Below, piece by piece: positions 1 to 12,405 of a stretch of 34,114 nt of DNA (positions are counted from its first letter, which is position 1; each line of letters begins with the position of its first letter). The notes under the pieces are model-generated. The model saw only the letters and a list, made by a program, of their open reading frames with translations, was not told the DNA's origin and made no database searches. Both the position numbers and the translations under genes were made by a program. Location: NCBI GenBank assembly GCA_015654615.1, contig JAATGN010000023.1, forward strand, positions 1-34,114, written 5' to 3'. The stretch comes from Rhodospirillales bacterium. Lineage in GTDB: Bacteria; Pseudomonadota; Alphaproteobacteria; Rhodospirillales; Magnetospirillaceae.

Positions 1-670
1 CCATCTCGCTCATCACCGTGCGAATGGCGGCGAAGTCGAGATTGATCTGGCCGGGCATGATCATCAGGTCGGTGACGCCGCGCACGCCGGAATAGAGCAC
101 GTCGTCGGCCATCTTGAAGGCGTCGGCGAACTTGGTCTTTTCCGAGGCGACCCGGAACAGGTTCTGGTTCGGGATGATGATCAGGGTGTCGACATATTGC
201 GACAATTCCTCGATGCCCGAATCGGCCAGGCGCATGCGGTGCTGGCCTTCGAAGTTGAAGGGCTTGGTCACCACGCCGACGGTCAGGATGCCGTGCTCGC
301 GCGCCGCCCGGGCGATCACCGGAGCGGCCCCGGTGCCGGTTCCGCCGCCCATGCCGGCGGTGATGAACACCATATTGCTGCCCTGCATCTGCGAGATGAT
401 CTCGTCCAGGGTCTCTTCCGCCGCCGCCCGGCCGATGTCGGGGCGGGCCCCGGCGCCCAGGCCCTGGGTCACATTGGATCCCAATTGGATGCGCCGATCG
501 GTGCGCGACTGCGCCATCGCCTGGGAATCCGTATTGGCGACGATGAATTCGACACCTTCGAGATGCGATTGGATCATGTTGTTGACGGCGTTGCCACCGG
601 CTCCGCCGACACCGATCACGGTGATCCGAGGCTTCAGCTCACCGGTACTGCTGGGGTGGAAATTGATCAT
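1..670 (-). CDS. ftsZ: Cell division protein FtsZ, N-terminal part (runs off the window edge)
   Basis: Minus-strand translation from ATG at 670: [33 protein letters not shown]...NTDSQAM..., with tubulin-like [13 protein letters not shown]; open to the window edge; next to ftsA. Confidence 0.96.
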   Translation of the reverse strand, partial: MINFHPSSTGELKPRITVIGVGGAGGNAVNNMIQSHLEGVEFIVANTDSQAMAQSRTDRRIQLGSNVTQGLGAGARPDIGRAAAEETLDEIISQMQGSNMVFITAGMGGGTGTGAAPVIARAAREHGILTVGVVTKPFNFEGQHRMRLADSGIEELSQYVDTLIIIPNQNLFRVASEKTKFADAFKMADDVLYSGVRGVTDLMIMPGQINLDFAAIRTVMSEM

Positions 671-724
671 CGTGTTACCCTCCGCGCTGAATTGGAATAG
701 ACCCGTCTGCTTGCTTTGAAACTT

Positions 725-1981
725 TTAGAAATTCTTGCGTAACCACGAACTCAGGCGCCCGAATCGTCCGCTGTTTTCCGGCTCGGCGGTCCGCGCCGCC
801 TTGCCGGTCGTCTCCGTCTGGGCGTTGAGCAGGGCGTAACGCAACAGGCCGGCGCAAGTGGCGAAAGCCGGTCCGTTGGTCGCCTCGGGCAGCCCCTGCA
901 TGCCGACCGGGCGTCCGAGCCGCACTTGCTTGTCCAGCACCATCGCCGCCAGATCGCGGACACCTTGCATCTGCGCGGCGCCGCCGGTCAGGACGACGCG
1001 CCGGCCGGCCACCTTGTCGAAGCCGCCGGCCTCCAGGTGGCTGCGGACCAGTTCGAAGGTTTCCTCGAGGCGCGGCTGGATGATCTGCACCAGCATGGAG
1101 CGCGGCACCTGGTTGGTGGCGCCGTCTTCGTCCTCTCCGACCAGCGGCACCTTCAGGATCTCGCGGTCGTCCGAAGGCGACGGCAGGGCGCTGCCGTAAA
1201 GCGTCTTCATCCGTTCGGCATGCATCAGCGGGGTCGACAGGCCGCGGGCGATGTCGTTGGTGACGTGGACGCCCCCCACCGGAATGGTGTCGGTATGCAT
1301 CAGATGGCCGCCCTGGAACACGGCGATGGTGGTGGTGCCGCCGCCCATGTCGATGCAGGTGACGCCCAGGTCCCGTTCATCGTCGACCAGGCAGGCCAGG
1401 CCCGACGCATAGGCCGAGGCGACGCGCGATTCGATGTCGAGGTGGCAACGATGGACCACGGTCGAGAGATTGCGCACCGGCCCGGGATTGGCGCTGACCA
1501 GGTGGATGGTCACCGCCAGCCGGTCGCCGAACATGCCGCGCGGGTCCCTGATCCCTTCATTGCCGTCGACCGTGAAGCCGACCGGGATCGAATGGATCAG
1601 GTCGCGCTCGGTTCCTTGCGTGTGGTGGCGGGCATGATCGAGCATGCGGCGGATATCCTGCTCGCCGATCTCATGGCCGTTGACCGCCACCTCGACGGTC
1701 ACATTGTTCGACGTCGGCTGGCCGCCCGAGACATTGACCACGACCTCGCGCACGCGGTCCTCGGCCATCTGTTCGGCCGCGTCGACGGCGGCGCGGATCG
1801 AGGTTTCGGCCTCTTCCATATCGACCACGGCGCCGTTGCGCATGCCCCGCGACAACTGGTGGCCGATCCCCAGGACGCGGAGCGAACCATCGTCGGTGGC
1901 GCGCGCGATGAAGCAGCACACCTTGGTGGTGCCGACATCGAGGGCGGCGATCAGTCCGTGGCGGATCTTCGTTTTTGGCAT
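725..1981 (-). CDS. ftsA: Cell division protein FtsA
   Basis: 418 aa; actin-like ATPase motifs (IAALDVGTTKVCCFIA, CIDMGGGTTTIAVF, VVLTGGAAQMQGV); directly upstream of ftsZ. Confidence 0.96.
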   Translation of the reverse strand: MPKTKIRHGLIAALDVGTTKVCCFIARATDDGSLRVLGIGHQLSRGMRNGAVVDMEEAETSIRAAVDAAEQMAEDRVREVVVNVSGGQPTSNNVTVEVAVNGHEIGEQDIRRMLDHARHHTQGTERDLIHSIPVGFTVDGNEGIRDPRGMFGDRLAVTIHLVSANPGPVRNLSTVVHRCHLDIESRVASAYASGLACLVDDERDLGVTCIDMGGGTTTIAVFQGGHLMHTDTIPVGGVHVTNDIARGLSTPLMHAERMKTLYGSALPSPSDDREILKVPLVGEDEDGATNQVPRSMLVQIIQPRLEETFELVRSHLEAGGFDKVAGRRVVLTGGAAQMQGVRDLAAMVLDKQVRLGRPVGMQGLPEATNGPAFATCAGLLRYALLNAQTETTGKAARTAEPENSGRFGRLSSWLRKNF

Positions 1982-1987
1982 CGGTCC

Positions 1988-2953
1988 TCAGGCGTCCTTG
2001 CCCGGGTGGGCTTTGCGTTTCGTCTGATTGGAAAGGGTCGATTCCTCGGCGCCGCCGGTCGAGCGCAGGACCAGGCGGTCGGGCAGGCGCATGTCGATCA
2101 GCGTCACCTTGCGTTCCAGCAGGCTCTGTTCCTTGTCGAGCGAAGCCAACTCGCGCCAGGCGGCGACGGGATTGTCCTCGGGCAGGCGGACGTCGATGCC
2201 GCCGATGGTCCGGTCCAGCGTGATGTTCCAGCGGCGGTCGCCGATCCATTGGGCCGCCTTGACCCGTTTCTTCAAGGCGGGTTCGGCGTCCAGAAGATCC
2301 AGCAATTCGGCGGCGTGGTCGGGCGCCCCTTCGCCGACCATCAGCGGCAGGTCGGCATATTCGTCGATTTCGTCGCCGACCACCTGGCCGTCGCGGTCGA
2401 CCAGATAGTATTTCCCCTGGTTCTGCCACAGCACGATGGGGTTGCGTTCGACGATCAGCAGATGCACCTCGTTGGGCAGGCGGCGTTCGATCGTCGCGTT
2501 CTTCACCCAGGAAATCTCTTCCAGCCGTTGCCGGGTCGCCGCCAGATCGATGCCGAGGATCGGATCGCCCCGCTGCACGCCGAGCGCGCTCAGCAATTGT
2601 TCGCGCGGCGTCCGGTTGCGCCCTTCGACGAGGATCTCCACGACACGGAAACCGGCCCGGCCCGAAAGGGCGACCGCTTCGCGGCGGGCCTCGTCGATCA
2701 AGCGTTGCGCGGTGCCGGAATGGATCATCCAGGCCGGAAGGATCAAGCCGCCGCCGAGGGCGAGCAGGATCAATGCGGCGCGGCGCGTGCGCTTGCGCAG
2801 CAAGGGCTGGAACCAGCGGCGGCGCGGTTCCTGACGGGCCCCGGTCCGGCCGCCCTTGCCCGGCGCCTTCGCCGCGCGGCCGGACGGACCTTTCGTCCGG
2901 GAGGCCGGCGACGGTCCCAGACGGTCGGCAACCTCGATGGTGATGTCGTTCAT
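1988..2953 (-). CDS. ftsQ: Cell division protein FtsQ
   Basis: Translation from MNDITIEVADRLGPS...; basic N-terminus, one TM segment, POTRA-like 'FRVVEILVEGRNRTPREQLLSALGV'; ATG overlaps the ddl TGA (ATGA). The longer ORF to 4048 is an artefact. Confidence 0.92.
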   Translation of the reverse strand: MNDITIEVADRLGPSPASRTKGPSGRAAKAPGKGGRTGARQEPRRRWFQPLLRKRTRRAALILLALGGGLILPAWMIHSGTAQRLIDEARREAVALSGRAGFRVVEILVEGRNRTPREQLLSALGVQRGDPILGIDLAATRQRLEEISWVKNATIERRLPNEVHLLIVERNPIVLWQNQGKYYLVDRDGQVVGDEIDEYADLPLMVGEGAPDHAAELLDLLDAEPALKKRVKAAQWIGDRRWNITLDRTIGGIDVRLPEDNPVAAWRELASLDKEQSLLERKVTLIDMRLPDRLVLRSTGGAEESTLSNQTKRKAHPGKDA

Positions 2954-3881
2954 CCGTCGCATTGCGCGTTCTCCACCATCCAGGTGACCAGTTCGGTGAA
3001 ACCGATGCCCGCGTGGAGCGCCTGTTCCGGCACCAGGGAGGTGCCGGTCATCCCCGGCTGCGTGTTGATTTCCAGCATATAAAGCTGCCCGGCCTCTCCG
3101 GGTCTGGTGTCGTCGTAACGCAGGTCGGCGCGGCTGACGCCGCGGCAGCCCAGCGCCTGATGCCCCTTGACGGCGAGGTCGAGCGCTTCCTGATAGATCT
3201 CCGGAGGCAGGGGGGCCGGGATCAGATGGAGCGATCCGCCGGGCGCGTATTTGGCCGTGTAGTCGTAGAATCCGCGTTCCGAGGTGATTTCGGTGACGGC
3301 CAGGGCCTTGTCGCCCATCACGCCCACGGTGATTTCGCGCCCTGGAATGAAGCGTTCGGCCAGGACGAAATCTCCGAACGGCCAGTCTTCGCCGTCCAGG
3401 GGATTGCGGTTGCCGCCTTCCTGAACGATGTGCACGCCCACCGAGGACCCTTCGTTCAGCGGCTTCAGGACATAGGGACGCGGCAGCACGTCGCCGGCCA
3501 TCACGTCGCTTTTCCGCACGATCCGTCCTTCGGGCACCCGGATTCCGGCGGCGGCGAAGATGCTCTTGGCCGTCGGCTTGTCCATGGCCAGGGCCGAAGC
3601 CCTGAGGCCGGAATGGGTGTAGGGGATCTTCATGATGTCGAGAAGGCCCTGGATCGAGCCGTCTTCGCCGAAGCGGCCGTGCAGGGCGTTGAACACCACC
3701 CAGGGTTTGGTCGCTTCCAGGCCGGCCACCAGGGTCCGCATGTCGCGGCGGACGTCGATGGTGGCGACGGCGTAGCCGGCCTTTTCCAGGGCGCCCGCCA
3801 CCGCGGCGCCGCTGTTCAACGACACCTCCCGTTCGACCGAGAACCCCCCCATCAAGACGACGACGCGTTTGCTCATGTTCT

Positions 3882-3885
<4 letters not shown>
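2950..3885 (-). CDS. ddl: D-alanine--D-alanine ligase
   Basis: MSKRVVVLMGGFSVEREVSLNSG, ATP-grasp motifs (VLKPLNEGSSVGV, YMLEINTQPGMT); GTG start overlaps the murB stop (GTGA), or ATG at 3876. Confidence 0.95.
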
Positions 3886-4810
<925 letters not shown>

Positions 4811-4814
<4 letters not shown>

Positions 4815-6247
4815 TCCCCCGGCTCCGGCAGAGGACGACCCTCGGCCACCGCATCCATCTGCGCGGGAAGGGCGTGGGCCCAGGTGGTGATGCTGCCGGC
4901 GCCCAGGCACACGACGAAATCGCCGGATTTGGCCAGCGTCTGCAGCAGAACCGGCAGTTCGGCCGGGGACGGCAGGGCCATCGCCTTGCGGTGGCCGCGG
5001 CTTTGCAGGCCGCTGACCAGGGCGTCGCGGTCGATGCCCTTGATCGGCGGTTCGCCGGCCGCATAGACGTCAGCGACCATCACCGTGTCGGCGTCGTTGA
5101 AACAGCCGCAGAATTCCTCGAACAGGCTTTGCAGCCGCGTGTAGCGATGCGGCTGCACCACGGCGATCACATTGCCCGTGCAGGCCTGGCGGGCGGCGCG
5201 CAGCACCGCGGCGATTTCGACGGGATGATGGCCGTAATCGTCGATCACCGTGATGCCGCGGCTTTCGCCGATTTTGGTGAAGCGCCGCTTGACCCCGGCG
5301 AAACTGCCCAATCCGGCCCGGATCACCGCGTCGGAGAAGCTCAGTTCGTTGGCCACCGCGACGGCCGCCAGGGAGTTCAGCACATTGTGCTGGCCGTACA
5401 TCGGCAGATGCACCTGCGAGATGGTGCGGCTGGCGCCGCTGGCCCGGTCGACGATGATGATGTCATAGGTGGCGCCCGTCGCGTCGAAGGCCATGTTGAT
5501 CGCCCGCACGTCGGCCTGCGGATTGAAGCCGTAGGTGACGATCTTGCGGTCGGGCACGCGCGGAATCAGCGCCTGGACTTCCGGATGGTCGCTGCACAGC
5601 GCGGCAAAGCCGTAGAACGGGATGTTTTCGACGAAAATGCGGAAGGCTTCGCGGACGCGGTCGAACGAGCCGTAAAAATCGAGATGTTCCGGATCGATAT
5701 TGGTGACCACGGCGATCGTCGCGGGAAGTTTGGTGAAGGTGCCGTCCGACTCGTCGGCCTCGACCACGGCCCAGTCGCCGGTGCCGATCCGGGCATTGGT
5801 GCCATAGGCATTGATGATGCCGCCGTTGATGACGGTCGGATCCATGTCGGCGGCGTCGAGCATGGCGGCGATCAGCGAGGTGGTGGTGGTCTTGCCGTGC
5901 GTGCCGCCGATGGCGATCGCCCATTTGAGCCGCATCAGCTCGGCCAGCATCTCGGCGCGGCGGACCACCGGGATCAGGTGGCTGCGGGCCGCCGTCACCT
6001 CCGGATTGTCGGCCTTGACGGCCGACGAGATCACCACGACGCGGGCCTCGCCCAGATTTTCGGGCCGGTGGCCGATATGAATGGCGATGCCCTGGGCGCG
6101 CAGGCGCTTCACATTGGCGTTGGCGGCGATGTCCGATCCCTGGACCGCATAGCCGAGGTTGTGCATGACCTCGGCGATGCCGCTCATGCCGATGCCGCCG
6201 ATGCCGACGAAATGCACGGTGCCGATGGAAAGCGGCAGGGATCTCAT
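4811..6247 (-). CDS. murC: UDP-N-acetylmuramate--L-alanine ligase
   Basis: [33 protein letters not shown]..., [27 protein letters not shown]; start at 6247 overlaps the murG stop. Confidence 0.96.
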
Positions 6248-7362
6248 GGAACCACCTCGAGCGTATCGGCGGTCAGGCGTCCGACCAGGTCGGCCAGGCG
6301 GGTCGCGGCGTCGGGAATGCCGGCGGCGCGGGCGCAGGCGGCGGCCTTGGTCAGGCTGTCCGGGAGGGTGAAAAGGGAATGGAGGCGTGCCGCCAGGCTG
6401 GCGGCGTCGAACGCCGTCTGGGGGATCAGCCAGCCGCCGCCGGCATCGTCCAGGGCATGGGCATTGGCGGTCTGATGGTCGTCGATGGCGTGCGGATAGG
6501 GAACCAGGATCGACGGACGGCCAAGAGCCGTCAGCTCGGCGACGGTCGACGCCCCGGACCGGGCGATCACCAGATGGGCGTCGGCCAGCCGTTCCGGCAC
6601 GTCGTGGAAGAAGCTGTCCAGCGTCGCCCGGATGCCGGTGTCCCGATAGGCCAGGCGCACGGCCTCGAGATCCTCCGGACGGCATTGCTGGGAGAGCACC
6701 AGCCGGCGGCGCAGGCTTTCGGGAAGGCTGGACAGGGCGGCGGGCACCACCTCGGAGAGGGCGCGGGCGCCTTGCGAGCCGCCGAGGACCAGCAGATTGA
6801 TCGGCCCGCCCTCGGTCAAGGCGGGATAGCTCCGCTCGCGCAGGACGACGATCGCCGGGCGGACCGGCATTCCGGTCTGCACCACTTTGCCCTGCCAGGC
6901 GGCGGCGATGTGGCTGACCTTGGCGAAGGAGGTGGCGATCCGGGTCGCCCGTGGCGCCAGCAGGCGGTTGGCCCGTCCGAGCACGGCGTTCTGCTCGTGC
7001 AGCAGCGTCGGGATGCCGGCCAGCGAGGCCGCCAGCATGGCCGGCACCGAGGCATAGCCGCCAAATCCGATGACGGCGGCCGGCGACAGGGATTTCAGCA
7101 GCGACCGGGCCTGCAGGAAGCCGACGCCGAGGGCGGCGACGGCGGAAAGCCGCGCCGACAGTCCGCGCCCGGCGATACCGCCGGCGCTGATCCGATGGGT
7201 GGTCAGGCGGCCCAAGGTGCCGCCATAGGCTTGCCCGCGGCGGTCGGTGACCAGGGCCAGTTCGCGGCCGCGGTCCAGCAGTTCGGCGGCCAGGGCCTCG
7301 GCCGGAAAGACGTGGCCGCCGGTCCCGCCGGCGGTCAGCAGGATGAGATCGCTCATTGCCAT
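6244..7362 (-). CDS. murG: UDP-N-acetylglucosamine--lipid II N-acetylglucosaminyltransferase
   Basis: [56 protein letters not shown]. Confidence 0.96.
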   Translation of the reverse strand: MAMSDLILLTAGGTGGHVFPAEALAAELLDRGRELALVTDRRGQAYGGTLGRLTTHRISAGGIAGRGLSARLSAVAALGVGFLQARSLLKSLSPAAVIGFGGYASVPAMLAASLAGIPTLLHEQNAVLGRANRLLAPRATRIATSFAKVSHIAAAWQGKVVQTGMPVRPAIVVLRERSYPALTEGGPINLLVLGGSQGARALSEVVPAALSSLPESLRRRLVLSQQCRPEDLEAVRLAYRDTGIRATLDSFFHDVPERLADAHLVIARSGASTVAELTALGRPSILVPYPHAIDDHQTANAHALDDAGGGWLIPQTAFDAASLAARLHSLFTLPDSLTKAAACARAAGIPDAATRLADLVGRLTADTLEVVP

Positions 7363-8477
7363 CCCTCCCGGCCGTAGCGCTTGCGGGTCAGCGCCAGCAC
7401 CATGCCCATGCCGAGGGCCAGCGCCAGCATCGAGGAGCCGCCGTAGGAAATGAAGGGCAGGGTCATGCCCTTGGTCGGCATCAGATGCAGGGTCGAGGCC
7501 ATGTTGATGATCGCCTGCAGCCCGAATTGCACCAGCAAGCCGGAGGTGGCGAGCAGGACGAAAAGATTTTCCTCGGCCAGCATGCGGGCGAAGCCGCGCA
7601 GCACGATGAAGGCGAAGATGCCGACCACGACCAGGCAGAGGATCAGCCCGAACTCCTCGCCGGCCACCGCCATGATGAAGTCGGTATGGGCGTCGGGCAG
7701 CACCGCCTTGACCCGTCCCTCACCGGGGCCGCGCCCGAAGAAGCCGCCGTAATGGAAGGCCTGCAGGGCGGTGGTGACCTGATAGCTGTCGCCGGCCGAG
7801 GGATCGAGGAAGCGGTCGATGCGGCTGGCCACGTGGCTGAAGGTGAAATAGGCGGCGACCAGGCCGCCCAATCCCACCACCATGCCCATCAGGACCCAGA
7901 CCAGCGGCAGGCCGGCCAGGAAGAATTCGACGAACCAGACGGAGGAAACCACCAGCGTCATGCCGACGTCGGGCTGCAGCAGCAGCAGGCAGGCGACCAG
8001 CAGGTAAAGGCCCAGCGAGATCAGATTGCCCGGGAAGGTTTCGGACAACCGCTGTTCGGCGAACATCCAGGCGGCGACCACGGCGAAGGTCGGCTTGACG
8101 AATTCCGAAGGCTGGATGCTGATGCCGGCCAGGCTGATCCAGCGGGTCGCCCCCTTGATCTCCTGGCCCATGAACAGGGTCGAGGCCATCAGGACGACGG
8201 CGACCAGGAATCCGAGGCAGGCCAGCCGGCGGATGTTCTTCGGCGACAGCAGGGAGACGGCGAAGATGACGAGCAGGGCCGGCGGCAGGAAGATGAACTG
8301 GCGGCGGACGAAATGGAAATGGTCGGCCCCGATGCGTTCGGCCACGGCCGGACTGGCCGCCATGATCAGCAGGGCGCCGACGGCGACCAGGGCGGCCACC
8401 GCCGCCATGGTCCAGCGGTCGACGGTCCACCACCAGCGGCCGATCACCGAGGTATCGGTGCGTCCCAGGAGGATCAT
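7353..8477 (-). CDS. ftsW: Lipid II flippase/SEDS polymerase FtsW
   Basis: Multi-TM SEDS protein from [17 protein letters not shown]; '[22 protein letters not shown]', '[17 protein letters not shown]', '[19 protein letters not shown]'. Confidence 0.95.
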   Translation of the reverse strand: MILLGRTDTSVIGRWWWTVDRWTMAAVAALVAVGALLIMAASPAVAERIGADHFHFVRRQFIFLPPALLVIFAVSLLSPKNIRRLACLGFLVAVVLMASTLFMGQEIKGATRWISLAGISIQPSEFVKPTFAVVAAWMFAEQRLSETFPGNLISLGLYLLVACLLLLQPDVGMTLVVSSVWFVEFFLAGLPLVWVLMGMVVGLGGLVAAYFTFSHVASRIDRFLDPSAGDSYQVTTALQAFHYGGFFGRGPGEGRVKAVLPDAHTDFIMAVAGEEFGLILCLVVVGIFAFIVLRGFARMLAEENLFVLLATSGLLVQFGLQAIINMASTLHLMPTKGMTLPFISYGGSSMLALALGMGMVLALTRKRYGREGWQ

Positions 8478-9865
8478 GCGTTCCTCCTGACGCCCGGCAG
8501 GGCGGAAACCAGGCGACGGAACGAATCGCCGCGGTGTTCGAAGCTGGCGAATTGATCCCACGAGGCGCAGGCCGGCGACAGCAGCACCACGGCGCCGGCC
8601 CTGCCGTCGGCAAGGGCCTGGGCGCGGGCCTGGGCGACGGCCGCCTCCAGGGTCTGGCAATGCGCGAAGGCGACCTTGCCTTCCAGCGTGGCGGCGAATT
8701 CCTCGGCGGCCTGGCCGATCAGGAAGGCCTGGCGGATTCTCGGGAACAGCGGGACTAGGCTGGTGATGCCGCCCTCCTTGGACTGGCCGCCCAGGATCCA
8801 ATAGACATTGTCGTAGCAAAGCAGGGCTTTTTCGACGGCGTCGGCGTTGGTCGCCTTGCTGTCGTTGACATAGGCGACGCCGTCGACCACGGCGACCAGC
8901 TCCTGGCGATGGGCCAGGCCCGGATAGCTTCTCAGGCCGTCGCAAATGGTTTCGGCGGCGATGCCGGCGGCGCGCGCCGCGGCATAGGCCGCGCAGGCGT
9001 TCTGCCAGTTGTGCCGGCCGGGAAGACGGGGCAGGGTCCGCAGATCGATGATCGCCATGGCCAGGCCGTCGCAATCGTCGACCAGGATGCCCTCGACGGC
9101 CGAGACGCCGCCCGGCACCTGCCGTTCGACCGAGATCGGCACCACGAACGCATCGTCGGTCCGGCGCAGATGCTCGCGGATGCCGCGGGAAGGCTCGTCG
9201 TCGACGCTGATCACCGCGACACCGCCCGGACGCATGCGGCCGAACAGGCCGGCCTTGGCGGCCACATAGCCTTGCATGCCGCCATGGCGGCCCAGGTGGT
9301 CGGGGGTGACGTTCAGCAGCACGGCGATGTCGAAGCCGGCCCGGTCCAGCAGTTCGAGCTGATAGGAGGACAGTTCGAGGACATAGGTGCCTTCGCTGTC
9401 GAAGGCCGGCAAGTCGAGCGCCGGCGTCCCCAGATTGCCGCCGGTCGCCGTGAGGCGGCCGCCGGCTTGGAAGATATGGCCGGCGAGAGTGGTCGTCGTC
9501 GATTTGCCGTTGGTTCCGGTGATGCCGACGAAGCGGGCGGCCGGCGCGGCCATGGCCAGCAAATCGATGTCGCAGACCAGGGGAATGCCCAGCCGCCGGA
9601 CCCGTTCGGCGAAGGGGTGCGGATGCGGATGGGTGTGGGGAATGCCGGGGCTCCACACCACCAGTCGCAGGTCCGAGAGATCCGCGCCGGCCGGATCGAC
9701 GATGGACAGTCCGGCCGCCTGGCCGGCGGCCCGCGCCTCCGGCTTGTCGTCCCAGGCCAGGACGATGGCGCCGCTTTCCATCAAGACACGCGCCGCCGAG
9801 GTCCCGGACTTGCCCAGGCCCATCACCGCCACTTTCTTGCCTTGTAGGATGGAAACCAATGCCAT
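8474..9865 (-). CDS. murD: UDP-N-acetylmuramoylalanine--D-glutamate ligase
   Basis: MALVSILQGKKVAVMGLGKSGTSAARVL, GITGTNGKSTTTTL, NDSKATNADAVEKAL. Confidence 0.95.
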   Translation of the reverse strand: MALVSILQGKKVAVMGLGKSGTSAARVLMESGAIVLAWDDKPEARAAGQAAGLSIVDPAGADLSDLRLVVWSPGIPHTHPHPHPFAERVRRLGIPLVCDIDLLAMAAPAARFVGITGTNGKSTTTTLAGHIFQAGGRLTATGGNLGTPALDLPAFDSEGTYVLELSSYQLELLDRAGFDIAVLLNVTPDHLGRHGGMQGYVAAKAGLFGRMRPGGVAVISVDDEPSRGIREHLRRTDDAFVVPISVERQVPGGVSAVEGILVDDCDGLAMAIIDLRTLPRLPGRHNWQNACAAYAAARAAGIAAETICDGLRSYPGLAHRQELVAVVDGVAYVNDSKATNADAVEKALLCYDNVYWILGGQSKEGGITSLVPLFPRIRQAFLIGQAAEEFAATLEGKVAFAHCQTLEAAVAQARAQALADGRAGAVVLLSPACASWDQFASFEHRGDSFRRLVSALPGVRRNA

Positions 9866-9873
9866 CGTTTCGC

Positions 9874-10962
9874 TCACCGCAATTTCAAGGTGGAGAGGCC
9901 GACCAGGGCGAGAATGCCGGAGATGATCCAGAAGCGGATGACGACGGTCGGTTCGGCCCATCCCTTCTTCTCGAAGTGATGATGCAGGGGCGCCATGCGG
10001 AAGACCCGTTTGCCGGTCAGCTTGTAGGAGGTCACCTGGACGATCACCGAGACGGTTTCCAGGACGAAAAGGCCGCCGACGATGGCCAGGACGATTTCAT
10101 GCTTGGTCACCACGCTCATCGAGCCCAGGGCGCCGCCCATGGCCAGCGATCCGGTGTCGCCCATGAAGACGGTGGCCGGCGGCGCGTTGAACCACAGGAA
10201 ACCGAGGCCGGCGCCGACCAGGGCGCCGCAGAAGACGGCCAGCTCGCCGGTGCCCGGCACATGGTGGATCTGCAGGTAATTGGCGAACACCGCATGCCCG
10301 ACCAGATAGGCGATCAGCGCGAAGACGCCGGAGGCGATCATCACCGGAACGGTGGCCAGGCCATCGAGGCCGTCGGTCAGATTGACCGAATTGGAGGCGC
10401 CGACCATGACGAAAACGGCAACCACCATATAGCCCCAGCCCAGCTGCAGCAGGACATTCTTGAAGAAGGGCAGCGCCAGGGCATGGGACAGCGGCTCGGG
10501 AGAAAGGGCCATGATCAGCGTGGTGGCGACGATGGCGATGAGGATTTGCCCGACCAGTTTGAGCTTTCCCGGCAATCCCTTGGTGTTGCGCTTGCTGACC
10601 TTGAGGAAATCGTCGGCGAAGCCGATCAGCCCATAGCTCAGGGTGACCGTCAGGACGATCCAGACGTAGGGATTGGTCAGATCGGCCCACAGCAGGGTCG
10701 ACAGGCTGAGCGCCAGAAGGATGAGGATGCCCCCCATGGTCGGCGTGCCTTTTTTGGTCAGCAGGTGGCTTTCCGGGCCGTCGGTGCGGATCGGCTGGCC
10801 GCGTCCCTGCTTGCGGCGCAGCCAGCGAATGACCGAGGGACCGGCGAAAAAGGAAATGAGCAGCGCCGTCAACACCGCTCCGCCCGTGCGGAAGGTGAGA
10901 TATTTGAACAGATTGAAGATGCCGGCCTGGTCGGCCAGCGGGAACAGCAGGTTATACAGCAT
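9874..10962 (-). CDS. mraY: Phospho-N-acetylmuramoyl-pentapeptide-transferase
   Basis: 362 aa multi-[52 protein letters not shown]. Confidence 0.97.
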   Translation of the reverse strand: MLYNLLFPLADQAGIFNLFKYLTFRTGGAVLTALLISFFAGPSVIRWLRRKQGRGQPIRTDGPESHLLTKKGTPTMGGILILLALSLSTLLWADLTNPYVWIVLTVTLSYGLIGFADDFLKVSKRNTKGLPGKLKLVGQILIAIVATTLIMALSPEPLSHALALPFFKNVLLQLGWGYMVVAVFVMVGASNSVNLTDGLDGLATVPVMIASGVFALIAYLVGHAVFANYLQIHHVPGTGELAVFCGALVGAGLGFLWFNAPPATVFMGDTGSLAMGGALGSMSVVTKHEIVLAIVGGLFVLETVSVIVQVTSYKLTGKRVFRMAPLHHHFEKKGWAEPTVVIRFWIISGILALVGLSTLKLR

Positions 10963-10965
10963 GAA

Positions 10966-12405
10966 TCAAGGCTTCTCCTCACAGCTGCTTTCGGGAGACG
11001 CCTCGGGCGCCGCCGTTTGTTCAAGGGCTTTGATGACGAGCCCCATGACGCTGCCTGCGGAACCTTTCACCATGACCACATCGCCGGGTTTCAGGGCCTT
11101 GACGAGCTGCAAGGCCGCTTCGGCGGCATTGGCGGCGTGGCCGCCGCGCCGGTCCCGCGGCAAGGCTTCGTACAGATGACGCATGAGGGGACCGGCGGTG
11201 TACACCAGATCGATGCCGTTCTCGACAAGGGTTTGAGCAAGGGCGCCATGCATGGCCGGCGCGGCTTCTCCCAGTTCCAGCATGTCGCCCAGGACCGCGA
11301 TGCGCCGCGCGCCGCGGGGCCGTTCGGCCGCCCCCAGCGTGACGATGGCGGCCCGCATGGAAACCGGACTGGCGTTGTAGGATTCGTCGATGATCTTGAT
11401 CCGCCCGCCGGCCCAGGGCAGCGTCTTGTGCGCGCCGCGGCCCTTCGGCGCGCTCATCCGGGCCAAGGCCTGGGCGGCGTTTTCCAGATCGGCGCCGGCG
11501 GCCCGGGCGGCCAGCAGCGCGGCCAGACTGTTGCTCGCCCACTGCAGGCCCGCCACGCCGACCCGATAGCTGATGGCGTCGTCGCCGAACAAGGCGAACA
11601 CCAGGGTCGCATCGGGGTCGACCGCTCCGTCGAGCAGGCGGGCGCCGGCATCGATATGGCGGCCGAAACTGACGATGCCGGTGATGCCGGCCTGGCGGGC
11701 GGCGTCGAACAGGAAGCGGTAATGCGGGTTGTCGTGCGGCAGGACGGCGATGCCGCCCGGTTCGACGCCCTGGAAGATTTCGGCCTTGGCTTCGGCGATC
11801 TGCCGCGTCGAGGCGAAATGCGCCATATGGACGGCTTCGACGGCGGTGACGACCGCCACATGCGGACGGACCAGACGGGTGAGCGGAGTGATTTCGCCTG
11901 CGTGATTCATGCCCAGTTCGAAGACGGCGAACCGGGCATCCTCGGGCAGGCGGGCCAGCGAGAGGGGGACGCCCCAATGATTGTTCAGATTGCCCTGGCT
12001 GACATGCGTGGGCCCGGCGGCTTCCAGGGCCAGCTTGAGCATTTCCTTGGTGCCGGTCTTGCCGACGCTCCCGGTGACCGCGACGATGCGGGCCTGCGAG
12101 CGGGCCCGGGCCGCGCCGGCCAGGGCGACCAGGCCGGCCATGCTGTCCTCGACCAGCAGGAGAGGCGCCTCTTTTGGCGCATCGGCCGGAATCCTGTGAA
12201 CCAGGGCGGCGGCGGCGCCCTTCGCCAGGGCGGCGGCGACATGATCGTGGCCGTCATGGCTGGGGCCGACCAGCGCGACGAAAAGAGCGCCGGGAGTCAC
12301 CGTGCGGCTGTCGATCGAGACATCCGTGGCCTGCCAGGCCGGTCCGCTCGAACGTCCGCCGGTGGCGGCGGCGGCCTGCCGGCTGGTCCACAAGGTGGCG
12401 CTCAC
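10966..12405 (-). CDS. murF: UDP-N-acetylmuramoyl-tripeptide--D-alanyl-D-alanine ligase
   Basis: SIDSRTVTPGALFVAL, VTGSVGKTGTKEML, IIDESYNASPVSMRAAI. Confidence 0.95.
   Translation of the reverse strand: MSATLWTSRQAAAATGGRSSGPAWQATDVSIDSRTVTPGALFVALVGPSHDGHDHVAAALAKGAAAALVHRIPADAPKEAPLLLVEDSMAGLVALAGAARARSQARIVAVTGSVGKTGTKEMLKLALEAAGPTHVSQGNLNNHWGVPLSLARLPEDARFAVFELGMNHAGEITPLTRLVRPHVAVVTAVEAVHMAHFASTRQIAEAKAEIFQGVEPGGIAVLPHDNPHYRFLFDAARQAGITGIVSFGRHIDAGARLLDGAVDPDATLVFALFGDDAISYRVGVAGLQWASNSLAALLAARAAGADLENAAQALARMSAPKGRGAHKTLPWAGGRIKIIDESYNASPVSMRAAIVTLGAAERPRGARRIAVLGDMLELGEAAPAMHGALAQTLVENGIDLVYTAGPLMRHLYEALPRDRRGGHAANAAEAALQLVKALKPGDVVMVKGSAGSVMGLVIKALEQTAAPEASPESSCEEKP

Noticed and set aside
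926-3082. Long + strand ORF (718 aa) opposite ftsA/ftsQ
   Set aside because: Antisense shadow ORF from high-GC codon usage; His/Gly/Asp/Arg-rich low-complexity translation, no domain, sense strand clearly codes ftsA and ftsQ
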